Numbered from the stretch's first letter, positions 1 to 6,173 are shown. The stretch: DNA of 7,560 nucleotides from an uncultured Flavobacteriales bacterium (GCA_937901255.1 CALCHN010000036.1:1-7560); one strand, 5' to 3'. Made by a program: numbers and translations. The notes: generated from the sequence alone by a model not told the origin.

Positions 1-1
1 T

Positions 2-709
2 GTAAAATATAAAACGAAAGAGAAATCTATTTTATTCCTTTCTCCTTATCAAAATTTAAAATGGCTCGGTTCTACTTCTTCAAAAGTTAAATTACTACAA
101 TTTCACGGAGATTTTTATTGTATTGAGTATCATAAAAAAGAAGTTGCTTGTAATGGATTGTTATTTAATAATATCTATTTACAACCTTACATTTCACTCA
201 ATAAAATTAAATTTCAAGAAATATCCCAACTAATCGATAAAATGGAAAAAGAAGTTGGGACTAATAAACGGTTTTCAGAATCTGTAATAAAATCTTATCT
301 ACAGCTCATATTAGCTATTTGTAGCAGTGAAAAAGATGAACAACTTGGAAATAAACTCATACAGCAAGCTAATGAAAATGAATTATTTATATTTCAAGAT
401 TTGTTAGAATTACATTTTCATAAAGAGCGAAGTTCTTCATTCTATGCCAACAAATTATCAATGTCCCTTTCTTCATTTAGCAAGAAAATAAAATCTCAAT
501 TTGGAAAAACACCAACGCAACTCATCCAAGAGCGTGTAATTTTAGAAGCTAAAAAATTATTACACTTAACTTTTAAAACCGTAAAAGAAGTCGCTATAGA
601 GTTAAATTTTGATGACGAATTTTATTTTAGTCGATATTTTAAAAAAGAAGTTGGATTATCTCCCACTCATTTCCGTGAGAAAGTAGGGATATCGATAGTG
701 GCAAAATAA
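2..709 (+). CDS. AraC-family transcriptional regulator, 5' end outside window
   Basis: Transcription factor of the AraC/XylS family, cytoplasmic, probably controlling the adjacent membrane-protein gene. The reading frame is open from base 2, so the N-terminus lies before the window; the TTG at 158 is internal, not a start. About 235 residues are visible. The first ~125 look like the tail of a cupin-type effector-binding domain (LQFHGDFYCIEYHK, then NNIYLQPYISL). The last ~100 are the double helix-turn-helix: YANKLSMSLSSFSKKIKSQFG is approximately the first HTH, and VKEVAIELNFDDEFYFSRYF followed by KKEVGLSPTHFRE is the second HTH with the usual family signature. The gene ends 75 bp before an RclC-like gene on the same strand. 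In E. coli the AraC-type regulator RclR controls rclABC, so a similar role is plausible. The RclR redox cysteines cannot be checked because the N-terminus is missing. The family call is sure; the ligand is unknown. Confidence 0.93.
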   Translation, partial: VKYKTKEKSILFLSPYQNLKWLGSTSSKVKLLQFHGDFYCIEYHKKEVACNGLLFNNIYLQPYISLNKIKFQEISQLIDKMEKEVGTNKRFSESVIKSYLQLILAICSSEKDEQLGNKLIQQANENELFIFQDLLELHFHKERSSSFYANKLSMSLSSFSKKIKSQFGKTPTQLIQERVILEAKKLLHLTFKTVKEVAIELNFDDEFYFSRYFKKEVGLSPTHFREKVGISIVAK

Positions 710-757
710 TCCATTATTCATCCTCTTTAATCCATTCTTTAACTTATTCTTAATATT

Positions 758-765
758 TAGTTTTG
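758..765 (+). promoter_or_regulatory. Candidate -7 box of the rclC-like gene
   Basis: TAGTTTTG fits the Bacteroidota -7 consensus TAnnTTTG and lies 19 bp before the ATG at 785. No clear TTTG/TTG -33 box sits at the usual distance, as expected for a promoter that needs an activator such as the upstream AraC protein. The untranslated leader would be only about a dozen bases. Confidence 0.4.
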
Positions 766-784
766 CTCTCAAATAAATATAATT

Positions 785-1408
785 ATGAATAACTTACTTA
801 ATTTACTAATAAACAGTCAAACTAACTTTATCAATTTTATTCGTTTTTCCATTTTCATAGTGATGGTTTGGATTGGTGGTCTAAAAGCATATCAATACGA
901 AGCAGATGGAATAGTTCCTTTCGTAACAAATAGCCCCTTAATGAGCTTCTTTTATGAAAACACTAACAAAACAGCCATCAATGAAAAGGGGAAAACCGTT
1001 AAAGAATATATGCTACACAAAAACCCAGAAGGTAAAATGGTAGCGGAAAATATAGAATGGCATAAATCAAACAATACATATACCTTCTCTTATGGATTAG
1101 GAACTGTTATTGTCATTATAGGACTTTTAACACTTTTGGGAATTTGGTTTCCAAAAATAGGTCTTTGGGGTGGCCTGTTTACATTTGGAATGTCCATTGT
1201 TACCTTAACCTTTCTCATAAGTACTCCAGAAGTATATGTTCCGAATTTAGGAGGCGATATGCCAACACCTCAATATGGATTTCCATTTCTATCTGGAGCT
1301 GGAAGATTGGTTTTAAAAGACATTATTATGATGGCAGCTGGATTAGTAATTGCATCTGATTGTGCTAAAAAAATAAAAACTACTGGCAACACCGTATATA
1401 ACTCATAG
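785..1408 (+). CDS. rclC: RclC/YkgB-like DUF417 inner-membrane protein
   Basis: Inner-membrane protein of the DUF417 (YkgB) family. In E. coli the member RclC contributes to survival of reactive chlorine stress, by an unsettled mechanism. Length (207 aa) is close to the E. coli protein (about 197). Motifs shared with E. coli RclC, as I recall it, are the first membrane segment with WIGGLK followed by YEADGIVPFV and NSPLMSFFYE (about residues 22-59), NNTYTFSYGLG (about 96-106), and near the C-terminus GFPFLSGAGRLVLKD. Four hydrophobic segments lie at about 19-38, 104-124, 127-147 and 178-194. The ATG at 785 is the natural start because it puts the first membrane helix at the usual place. The upstream AraC gene suggests stress-inducible control. 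The family is sure; the chlorine-stress role is transferred from E. coli and from the regulator-neighbour context. Confidence 0.9.
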   Translation: MNNLLNLLINSQTNFINFIRFSIFIVMVWIGGLKAYQYEADGIVPFVTNSPLMSFFYENTNKTAINEKGKTVKEYMLHKNPEGKMVAENIEWHKSNNTYTFSYGLGTVIVIIGLLTLLGIWFPKIGLWGGLFTFGMSIVTLTFLISTPEVYVPNLGGDMPTPQYGFPFLSGAGRLVLKDIIMMAAGLVIASDCAKKIKTTGNTVYNS

Positions 1409-1416
1409 CTAGTTAG

Positions 1417-1444
1417 TTGCTCAAACGAAGTTATGGTATATTTG
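1417..1444 (+). promoter_or_regulatory. Candidate promoter for the HNH endonuclease gene
   Basis: TTG at 1417-1419, a 17-bp gap, then TATATTTG at 1437-1444. This fits the Bacteroidota TTTG / TAnnTTTG promoter pattern, with a shortened -33 box. Transcription would begin near 1451, so the hairpin at 1450-1473 would form the 5' end of the mRNA. The leader to the ATG at 1602 would be about 150 nt. Confidence 0.35.
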
Positions 1445-1449
1445 CGAAG

Positions 1450-1473
1450 TCGCCAAATTTTTAAATTTGACGA
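1450..1473 (+). repeat. Hairpin in the spacer before the HNH gene
   Basis: TCGCCAAATTT (1450-1460) and AAATTTGACGA (1463-1473) are complementary at 10 of 11 positions around a 2-base loop. No T-run of terminator type follows. The surrounding spacer 1409-1573 holds no ORF and resembles the constant inter-gene spacers further along, although its sequence differs from repeats A and B. Confidence 0.6.
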
Positions 1474-1573
1474 TTTCCAACAAAAAAGATAAATAGTAAA
1501 ATTTAAAAATCTGGCTTGTGCTTAAACCGAAAATAATCGCTAATTTAAACGCTACGAGCCATATACAAACACG

Positions 1574-3114
1574 TTACCTGCAAGTGTAGAACGACACAAC
1601 AATGACAATAAACACGGACATATTAGAAAGAAATTTTTTAGCATTTTCTGACTTCATTAAGAATCAGGATGGACAACCGTTTAAAACATTCGCAGACTCA
1701 AAATTCATTGACAACCGAGAAAATTACAAATACAGCGTTTACAAAGAAGCAAGAGAGAATTTAGGGAACAAATGGTGGAAACCTGAAGATATTGGAACAG
1801 GAAAAATACAAAAGGCGGTTAGTTCTGCCATTCAGACGAGAGTAAACCATAACTACCAAATGGTTGATAACAATCTCGTTGATTGGAGAAAGAAAGATGA
1901 TTTCAACAAGCTACCAAAGAAAAAATCTCTTGAAAGTTTACTTTTCGACTTCTACAAAAGCAAACGAAAAGACAGTGACTGTTTTCAAGATTTTATAGAC
2001 GAAGGACTTTCCTATCAATTTATTGCCTACTTGTATTTCATTAAGGACTATCAGCGGTTTATGCCAATTTCACAAAGCCGATTTGATTCAATTTTTGAGA
2101 TTTTAGGTGTGGACGATTACAAAACAAGTGCCAACGCTTCTTGGGAAAATTACGCTTCATACTTGGACTTAATTAAACAAACAAGAGATTTTTTAAAAAC
2201 AAAAGACAAAAACACAACCCTTTTAGATGCACATACTTTTCTATGGATACTTGGTCAAATTCACTTTGACATAAAAGAAAGTGAAATAATAAAGCCAACA
2301 GAAAAACCAAAAGAAGATATTGAAATCAAAAATGAAGTTGTAGAAAGACCAAAAATAAAACCTTCAAACGCAACCGAACTAAATATTCCTGAATGGTCAG
2401 ACATACTTTTAGATAATGAACTTACAAACGAACTTGACTTGTCAATTTTTCAAGCCTTGTATTCATTCCAAGACCAAAAAGCATATGCAAGTCAAATTGC
2501 CCTAATCTTAGAAACTACTCACCCACCATTAAATCTCGAAATTGGGAGATATGCAAAAAGAATAGCCACTAAGTATGACATAAATTTTACCGAAAGAAGT
2601 GAAAAACAATACAAATTTTGGGACTTGTTTTTTAATCTGTGGGATGAAGGAACAAAATTCGTTTGGCAATTAAGACCAGAATTAAAAAGTGCTTTAGAGA
2701 ATGTAAATCTCACAGGAGACATTTCTTATGCAGAAGAACTGCCTCAAGACATTGAAACGGAATTTTATGAAGGCTTAAAAAGGACTGTAATTGTCAATTC
2801 ATACGAACGGAACTCAAAAGCAAGGGAATTGTGTGTTAAACATTGGAAAGCAATCTGTGCTGTCTGTGATTTTGATTTTGAAAAGGCATACGGAGAAATC
2901 GGAAAAGGATTTATTCACGTTCACCATTTGACACCAGTAGCTCAAATTGGCAAAACCTATCAAGTTGACCCCATAAAAGACTTGATTCCAGTTTGCCCAA
3001 ATTGTCATTCAATAATACACAAGAAAGAACCGCCTTTTTCAATAGATGAAATGAAGAAAATGCGTAAAAAATGAACGAGTTAACAAACACGAAAACAAGA
3101 ACACCAGCAGGTAA
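1574..3114. repeat. Complementary arms enclosing the HNH gene (cassette-like unit)
   Basis: TTACCTGCAAGTGT (1574-1587) and ACACCAGCAGGTAA (3101-3114) are complementary at 12 of 14 positions, with the two mismatches adjacent (AA opposite CA). The left arm is preceded by G, giving GTTACC. The arms hug the gene: the ATG lies 14 bp after the left arm and the stop 26 bp before the right arm. Similar gene-specific arms occur at 3572/3943 and 6972/7448. Confidence 0.6.
1602..3074 (+). CDS. HNH endonuclease, probable restriction/defence nuclease
   Basis: Predicted metal-dependent DNA endonuclease of 490 residues, cytoplasmic, with no signal peptide or membrane segment. The C-terminal HNH (beta-beta-alpha metal) domain is clear: a zinc-type pair C419-x2-C422, the catalytic stretch HVHH at 439-442, a second pair C465-x2-C468 in VCPNCH, and H473. 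Before it, about 270-370, is a region containing PLNLEIGRYAKRI and FVWQLRPEL, which I associate with HNH restriction proteins of the McrA-like sort. Residues 1-230 form a mostly helical region with FMPISQSRFD, SWENYASYLDLI and LLDAHTFLWIL, probably a recognition or regulatory part; a charged, proline-containing linker (about 230-260) follows. The gene is alone in its unit, without a methyltransferase nearby, which favours a modification-dependent (type IV-like) or stand-alone nuclease over a type II pair. No Shine-Dalgarno sequence precedes the ATG. The nuclease call is strong; target and role are inference. Confidence 0.85.
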   Translation: MTINTDILERNFLAFSDFIKNQDGQPFKTFADSKFIDNRENYKYSVYKEARENLGNKWWKPEDIGTGKIQKAVSSAIQTRVNHNYQMVDNNLVDWRKKDDFNKLPKKKSLESLLFDFYKSKRKDSDCFQDFIDEGLSYQFIAYLYFIKDYQRFMPISQSRFDSIFEILGVDDYKTSANASWENYASYLDLIKQTRDFLKTKDKNTTLLDAHTFLWILGQIHFDIKESEIIKPTEKPKEDIEIKNEVVERPKIKPSNATELNIPEWSDILLDNELTNELDLSIFQALYSFQDQKAYASQIALILETTHPPLNLEIGRYAKRIATKYDINFTERSEKQYKFWDLFFNLWDEGTKFVWQLRPELKSALENVNLTGDISYAEELPQDIETEFYEGLKRTVIVNSYERNSKARELCVKHWKAICAVCDFDFEKAYGEIGKGFIHVHHLTPVAQIGKTYQVDPIKDLIPVCPNCHSIIHKKEPPFSIDEMKKMRKK

Positions 3115-3447
3115 TAACTAAGTATTCGTCCCGCCGATAGGCCAGGGATGAATATATTGTTGACGGATCCGGTCTTTGTCTATGGGGAAAGCCTTCTTTT
3201 TCGTATTTGTCGTGGAGTTTTATTTTGGCAGACCTGCCGCAGTTTTGTGCCTGTCTTTGAACGGCACTATTTTTCTAGTGACCTAAACCTGACTTTTTCT
3301 TCGGTTTGGCGTACTGTCCGGTCATTTATTGGCAAAATACTTGCCTTTGGGGCATAGTTCTCCCGTCACGCACTTTACAAGTATTTTTCATGACCGATCA
3401 TCAGATTTTAATAATTCCTTCCAACCATGTGTAAGCTTCACTAAAAA
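3115..3447. other. Gene-free spacer with two foldable segments
   Basis: No credible gene is seen. A hairpin at 3123-3154 pairs TATTCGTCCC with GGGATGAATA (9 of 10) and has an inner GCC/GGC step; no T-run follows. A larger nested inverted repeat occupies 3319-3396 (separate entry). Between them, 3155-3318 is somewhat richer in GC than its surroundings. An open frame at 3148-3357 has an unconvincing composition rich in F, R and C. The reverse strand reads as a lysine/glutamine-rich frame broken by stops, so decayed coding DNA is possible. Confidence 0.5.
3319..3396. repeat. Nested two-step inverted repeat (attC-like shape)
   Basis: The outer arms CGGTCAT (3319-3325) and ATGACCG (3390-3396) are perfect. 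The inner arms AAATACTTG (3335-3343) and CAAGTATTT (3378-3386) are also perfect. The two steps are separated by an asymmetric internal loop of 9 bases on one side and 3 on the other, and the terminal loop is 34 nt. Sixteen pairs in two blocks are unlikely by chance. The sequence does not match repeats A or B. Confidence 0.6.
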
Positions 3448-3571
3448 CCGAACTGCTTAAAAATAGAAAATGGTTATAGCCTTAACTCGGCTTCTTCTTA
3501 TTTTTAAGAAAAGTTGCGTTTATACGCCCAATTTTGGGTGAATAAACACAATTATATAGAGTTTATATATA
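3448..3571 (+). repeat. Repeat B, copy 1
   Basis: Inter-gene repeat shared with 6866-6971 and 7448-7560. It opens with CGAACTG (as at 7449), continues through CGGCTTCTTC, and has a central hairpin GTTTA-ta-CGCCCAA-tt-TTGGGTG-aa-TAAAC (3518-3547). It ends in GAGTTTATATATA just before a GTTGT arm. Compared with the other copies it lacks about 16 bp after CTTCTTC. The hairpin keeps a G-T wobble where the others have A-T. Confidence 0.85.
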
Positions 3572-3943
3572 GTTGTGGGCTATGTAGAAAGAATTTCAAT
3601 AAAACGGAACCGAACTCAAAAATCGACGTTCTTAAAATAAAAATCCGAAATAATCCAACGGAATAAATTGCGGACGGATTTAAAAAAAAATATCGGAAAG
3701 ATTTTTAACGGAACTGAAAACCGAGTCAGCGGACTTAAAAAAGTAGCGGATAAAAAGAAAAGATTTCCAATCATTGCGTCGGACTTTTATCAGCAGAACG
3801 CAAGCAGCGGCGGAAAAGAACGCTTATTTGCGAAATCTGAATTTTAACGTCAAACCCAAGTGATTTTCTGCGATGGCCATTGAAAGATAAAAAAAGAAAA
3901 ACGGAGCAGAACGCAATCGGAGCGAGCAAACACAGCCCACAAC
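3572..3943. other. Cassette-like unit without a clear gene, enclosed by complementary arms
   Basis: GTTGTGGGCTATG (3572-3584) and CACAGCCCACAAC (3931-3943) are complementary at 12 of 13 positions. The 346 bp inside show no credible ORF. The + strand is purine-rich, as in coding strands of this DNA. One frame lacking an ATG stays open for roughly 65-70 codons and ends at the TAA after GAATTT (about 3844), so this may be a decayed gene or a non-coding cargo. It follows repeat B copy 1 directly, in the same way that the lipoprotein unit follows copy 2. Confidence 0.6.
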
Positions 3944-3947
3944 ACAA

Positions 3948-4053
3948 GCTATAAGCAATGCGGGATAAGTGCCAAACCGAAAGACAGTTGTATATTTACG
4001 AAATAAGTGCGAATTCGAAAATGACTGCATTTTTGCCCCGCACTGCTCATAGC
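3948..4053. repeat. 106-bp element with 17-base terminal inverted repeats
   Basis: GCTATAAGCAATGCGGG (3948-3964) and CCCGCACTGCTCATAGC (4037-4053) are complementary at 15 of 17 positions. The 72 bp inside hold no gene. It starts 5 bp after the preceding arm-bounded unit and ends about 40 bp before the acetyltransferase start. The form fits either an attC-like folded site or a tiny non-autonomous element. No clear target duplication is seen at its ends. Confidence 0.6.
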
Positions 4054-4071
4054 CGAGACGTTAGCGGCTAT
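4049..4071 (+). repeat. Hairpin upstream of the acetyltransferase gene
   Basis: ATAGCCG (4049-4055) and CGGCTAT (4065-4071) form a perfect 7-bp stem with a 9-base loop containing ACGTTAG. It overlaps the right arm of the 106-bp element. It ends 24 bp before the ATG at 4096, so it could be a leader hairpin or the left boundary (GTTAGCGGCTAT) of the acetyltransferase unit. No matching arm is found after the gene. Confidence 0.5.
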
Positions 4072-4095
4072 TATAGAAATATCTTAAAAATAATT

Positions 4096-4614
4096 ATGAA
4101 TTATAATTTTAGAAAGGCTGTTTTTTCAGAAACTGCCGAAATATGGGAGATTTTACAAGCGGCCATAGCACGTAGAAAAGCAGATGGAAGTAATCAATGG
4201 CAAGACGGATATCCAAATGTAGAAATTATACAAAAAGATATAGAAAAAGGTGCTGGATATGTTTTGACAGACGACGACATCATTGTCGGATATGCGGCGG
4301 TATTTATTAATGATGAACCGGAATATGCTAATATTAAAGGTGAGTGGTTGACATATGGTGAGTTTATTGTTTTTCATAGAGTAGCTATTTCAGAACTATT
4401 TTTGGGGCAGGGTTTAGCAAAAAAAATTCTCCAGTTTATAGAAGAACTTGCACTGAGTAAAAAAATATTCAGTATTAAAGCAGATACTAATTTCGATAAC
4501 ATCGCTATGATGAGACTTTTTGACAAATTGGGCTATATTCAATGTGGTGAAGTTTATTTTAGGGGAAGCCCCAGAAAAGCATATGAAAAAGTATTGGGTA
4601 GAACTGGTCAATGA
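4096..4614 (+). CDS. GNAT-family N-acetyltransferase
   Basis: Predicted acetyl-CoA-dependent N-acetyltransferase of 172 residues, cytoplasmic. The fold is recognisable from MNYNFRKAVFSE and EIWEILQAAIARR at the start, HRVAISELFLGQGLAKKIL as the acetyl-CoA-binding motif A (GQGLA in place of the classic Q/RxxGxG/A), and NFDNIAMMRLFDKLGY as motif B, followed by CGEVYFRGSPRKAYEKVL. An in-frame ATG exists at 3958, but the 46 residues it would add come from the inverted-repeat element. The start at 4096 matches the usual beginning of the family. The gene stands alone; no arm complementary to the GTTAGCGGCTAT before it occurs after it, and repeat A begins 19 bp downstream, so its unit may have been rearranged. 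Substrate unknown; small-molecule amine, antibiotic or protein acetylation are all possible. Confidence 0.88.
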   Translation: MNYNFRKAVFSETAEIWEILQAAIARRKADGSNQWQDGYPNVEIIQKDIEKGAGYVLTDDDIIVGYAAVFINDEPEYANIKGEWLTYGEFIVFHRVAISELFLGQGLAKKILQFIEELALSKKIFSIKADTNFDNIAMMRLFDKLGYIQCGEVYFRGSPRKAYEKVLGRTGQ

Positions 4615-4632
4615 TAATGAATTGAAGTAGTA

Positions 4633-4915
4633 AAATACGTGGTATTCGCCGTTTTACTCAAAACATTATATTTGTTCTATAATGTACTTGCATTATGCCT
4701 GCCCTGAGCGAAGTCGAAGGGTAACTTTGCTTTGCTCACGATATTTTGTTATTAAAAATTATGGTGCTTGCGAATCTCGCAAGCTCGATTTGGTAAAAAG
4801 CTTTTACCAAAAACTACCTTTCTTATTTTTTTCTTTCTAAAATTTTCTATACAATGTTAATGGCACACTTTTTATGCGACAATGTAGGAGGGAAGCATAA
4901 TGTGTGTGGGAATGG
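4633..4915 (+). repeat. Repeat A, copy 1 (with two insertions)
   Basis: Direct repeat of 6644-6847. The first 65 bases match with two differences. It contains the -7-like TATATTTG (4667-4674), but the -33 position reads TTCG instead of TTTG. Hairpins in order are ATAATG/CATTAT (4679-4696), GCTTGCGA/TCGCAAGC (4766-4784, only in this copy), TGGTAAAA/TTTTACCA (4791-4809) and TTATGC/GCATAA (4872-4900). Relative to copy 2 it has an extra 24 bp (4698-4721) and about 57 bp (4734-4790). From about 4843 the two copies diverge, except for the last hairpin position and the TGTGTGTGG tail. Confidence 0.85.
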
Positions 4916-5028
4916 CTTATTTGAATTGTATTGTTATTAAAGAGTTAATTACTCGCTTAAAGGCTTTATAAATAATTTAACTACTAAATATGTAATATAT
5001 TACTCCATTAAACGTCTAACATATATAA

Positions 5029-5053
5029 GTTCTATTAATAATAGTAATAGAAC
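5029..5053. promoter_or_regulatory. Operator-like inverted repeat
   Basis: GTTCTATTA (5029-5037) and TAATAGAAC (5045-5053) are perfect 9-bp arms around a 7-bp spacer. It ends 22 bp before the candidate -7 box at 5076, so it covers the -33 region, where a bound dimer would block transcription. Toxin-antitoxin operons are commonly self-repressed through such sites; binding by the DUF6922 protein is inference. Confidence 0.45.
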
Positions 5054-5075
5054 AATTAGTTTAAATACTATTTCA

Positions 5076-5083
5076 TATATTTG
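5076..5083 (+). promoter_or_regulatory. Candidate -7 box of the DUF6922/AbiEii operon
   Basis: TATATTTG matches the Bacteroidota TAnnTTTG consensus exactly and lies 52 bp before the DUF6922 start. No good TTTG occurs at -33; the operator-like repeat lies there instead. Confidence 0.4.
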
Positions 5084-5135
5084 TATTACGTAAACTATAA
5101 TACATAAAAGTATTAAACGTTAGTATAAAGAAGTT

Positions 5136-5423
5136 TTGAAAACAAGAGTAGACATATCTAAAGTATTCCCTAAACATGTGTTTTGGGATATGGATAGTAG
5201 TAAATTATCTATTAAAAGAGATAAAGATATTATTATTCCAAGAGCTTTATATGCTACTAATAAAGATTCTTTTCCCAAAGATATTAAAGTATTAGAAGAA
5301 TATTATTCTAGAAGAGATATTTTACAGACTCTAAAACATACTAAAGAGAATATTAGTAATCAAGTATGTATGCTAGTAAGTAAACGATATAATACAAAAC
5401 CTTTCTACCGTTACGCAGTATAA
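5136..5423 (+). CDS. DUF6922-like protein, putative antitoxin partner of AbiEii
   Basis: Small 95-residue protein that I recognise as resembling DUF6922, a Bacteroidota family regularly encoded just before AbiEii-type nucleotidyltransferases. Signature features are VFWDMDSSKL at 15-24, followed by a short helix (IIIPRALY), LEEYYSRRDI about 54-63, and a C-terminal half with KRYNTKPFYRY. The position suggests the antitoxin or specificity role that AbiEi plays in classical AbiE systems; that role is inference. No ATG precedes the conserved part: a stop lies at 5121-5123 and the first ATG is codon 19, inside the signature, so TTG at 5136 is the likely start, preceded by AAAGAAG. A weak TTG start would fit low-level production. 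The gene ends 3 bp before the AbiEii ATG, so the pair is almost certainly one operon. Confidence 0.75.
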   Translation: MKTRVDISKVFPKHVFWDMDSSKLSIKRDKDIIIPRALYATNKDSFPKDIKVLEEYYSRRDILQTLKHTKENISNQVCMLVSKRYNTKPFYRYAV

Positions 5424-5426
5424 ATA

Positions 5427-6173
5427 ATGCAAGCGGTTTCCAAATTACTTTTACAAACAATTAGAGAATTGCAGGAATTACCTAGTCTGTCTGATTTTGC
5501 ATTGGCAGGTGGTACAAATTTAGCCTTGCGCTTTAATCACAGAATATCCGAAGACATTGACTTGTTTTCTACCAACATCATAGGTATTAAAGGATTTGAA
5601 CAAATAGAATCAGAAGCAAAAGCATTCTATGGAGATAAATTATTAAATATAGTATACCCTATAAAAGAGAATGAACAATTTGTAGATATACGCTTTTATG
5701 TAGTTAAAAAGAATATTACAATAAAAGTGGATATTATTCAGAATATGAAAGCACTTTATGATTTTGAAATCATTAAAGGAGTACGTTGTTTTGATATAAA
5801 AGATATAGGACTTTTCAAATTAGTGAGTTGTGCCAGTCGTCCTGCTAAAAAAGATATTTATGATTTAGAATATATCACAGAATCAGAAAACTTATCTGAC
5901 TTATATAATATGTTGAAATCAAAGAAAGAAAAGTTTAATAAGGATACAGATAGAAATATATTTGATTTAGATGAGGACCCAGACCCAATTGATAATCCTC
6001 ATTTACTTCTGCTTTTTGACAAAAGAATGGCTACAAAACAAAAAATGCGTCATTCTCATGATAATATTTTAAATATTGAAGGAAGTAAATCTTGGCATAT
6101 GGCAAGTATTAATTGGCGTATGAAAGTAAGACGATTGTATCAATATTTGGGAGTAAAATATCCAAAATTATAG
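5427..6173 (+). CDS. AbiEii/AbiGii-type nucleotidyltransferase, putative toxin
   Basis: Nucleotidyltransferase of the AbiEii/AbiGii (MenT-like) family, 248 residues, cytoplasmic. In characterised AbiE and MenAT systems the enzyme blocks growth, in MenT by adding nucleotides to tRNA 3' ends, and gives phage abortive infection. The active-site signature is intact: GGT at 28-30 with LALRFNHR, SEDIDLF at 41-47 supplying D43 and D45, a third acidic site KVDII at 100-104, and the family C-terminal motif K131, R138, KKD 141-143 and D146 (KKDIYDL). The C-terminal ~60 residues contain LLLLFDKRMATKQKMR and a tail ending GVKYPKL. It starts 3 bp after the DUF6922 stop and shares its promoter. Nothing suggests inactivation. 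The family is secure; the phage-defence role and the partner's antitoxin role are inferred from context. Confidence 0.9.
   Translation: MQAVSKLLLQTIRELQELPSLSDFALAGGTNLALRFNHRISEDIDLFSTNIIGIKGFEQIESEAKAFYGDKLLNIVYPIKENEQFVDIRFYVVKKNITIKVDIIQNMKALYDFEIIKGVRCFDIKDIGLFKLVSCASRPAKKDIYDLEYITESENLSDLYNMLKSKKEKFNKDTDRNIFDLDEDPDPIDNPHLLLLFDKRMATKQKMRHSHDNILNIEGSKSWHMASINWRMKVRRLYQYLGVKYPKL

Larger units (their letters stand above)
4916..5135. other. AT-rich regulatory spacer before the DUF6922/AbiEii operon
   Basis: About 220 bp of extremely AT-rich DNA with no ORF. It holds a 12-bp perfect palindrome GTAATATATTAC (4992-5003), the operator-like inverted repeat at 5029-5053 and the promoter-like box at 5076-5083. 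The rest shows no recognisable feature. Confidence 0.6.

Noticed and set aside
158..160. TTG as start of the AraC-type gene
   Set aside because: The frame is open upstream to base 2 and reads as the effector-binding domain, so the true start is before the window.
1144..1359. 71-codon frame inside the rclC-like gene
   Set aside because: It overlaps a strongly supported gene in another frame and its protein has no sensible features.
2519..3008. Two reverse-strand frames inside the HNH gene
   Set aside because: They are antisense to well-supported coding sequence including the HNH motif.
3148..3357. 69-codon frame after the HNH gene
   Set aside because: Its composition is rich in F, R and C with no recognisable motif, and it overlaps part of a nested inverted repeat; more likely non-coding or decayed DNA.
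3824..4030. 68-codon reverse frame
   Set aside because: It runs across the boundary between two inverted-repeat units and has no family resemblance.
3958..4095. N-terminal extension of the acetyltransferase from the ATG at 3958
   Set aside because: The extra 46 residues are translated from the 106-bp inverted-repeat element; GNAT homology starts at the ATG at 4096.
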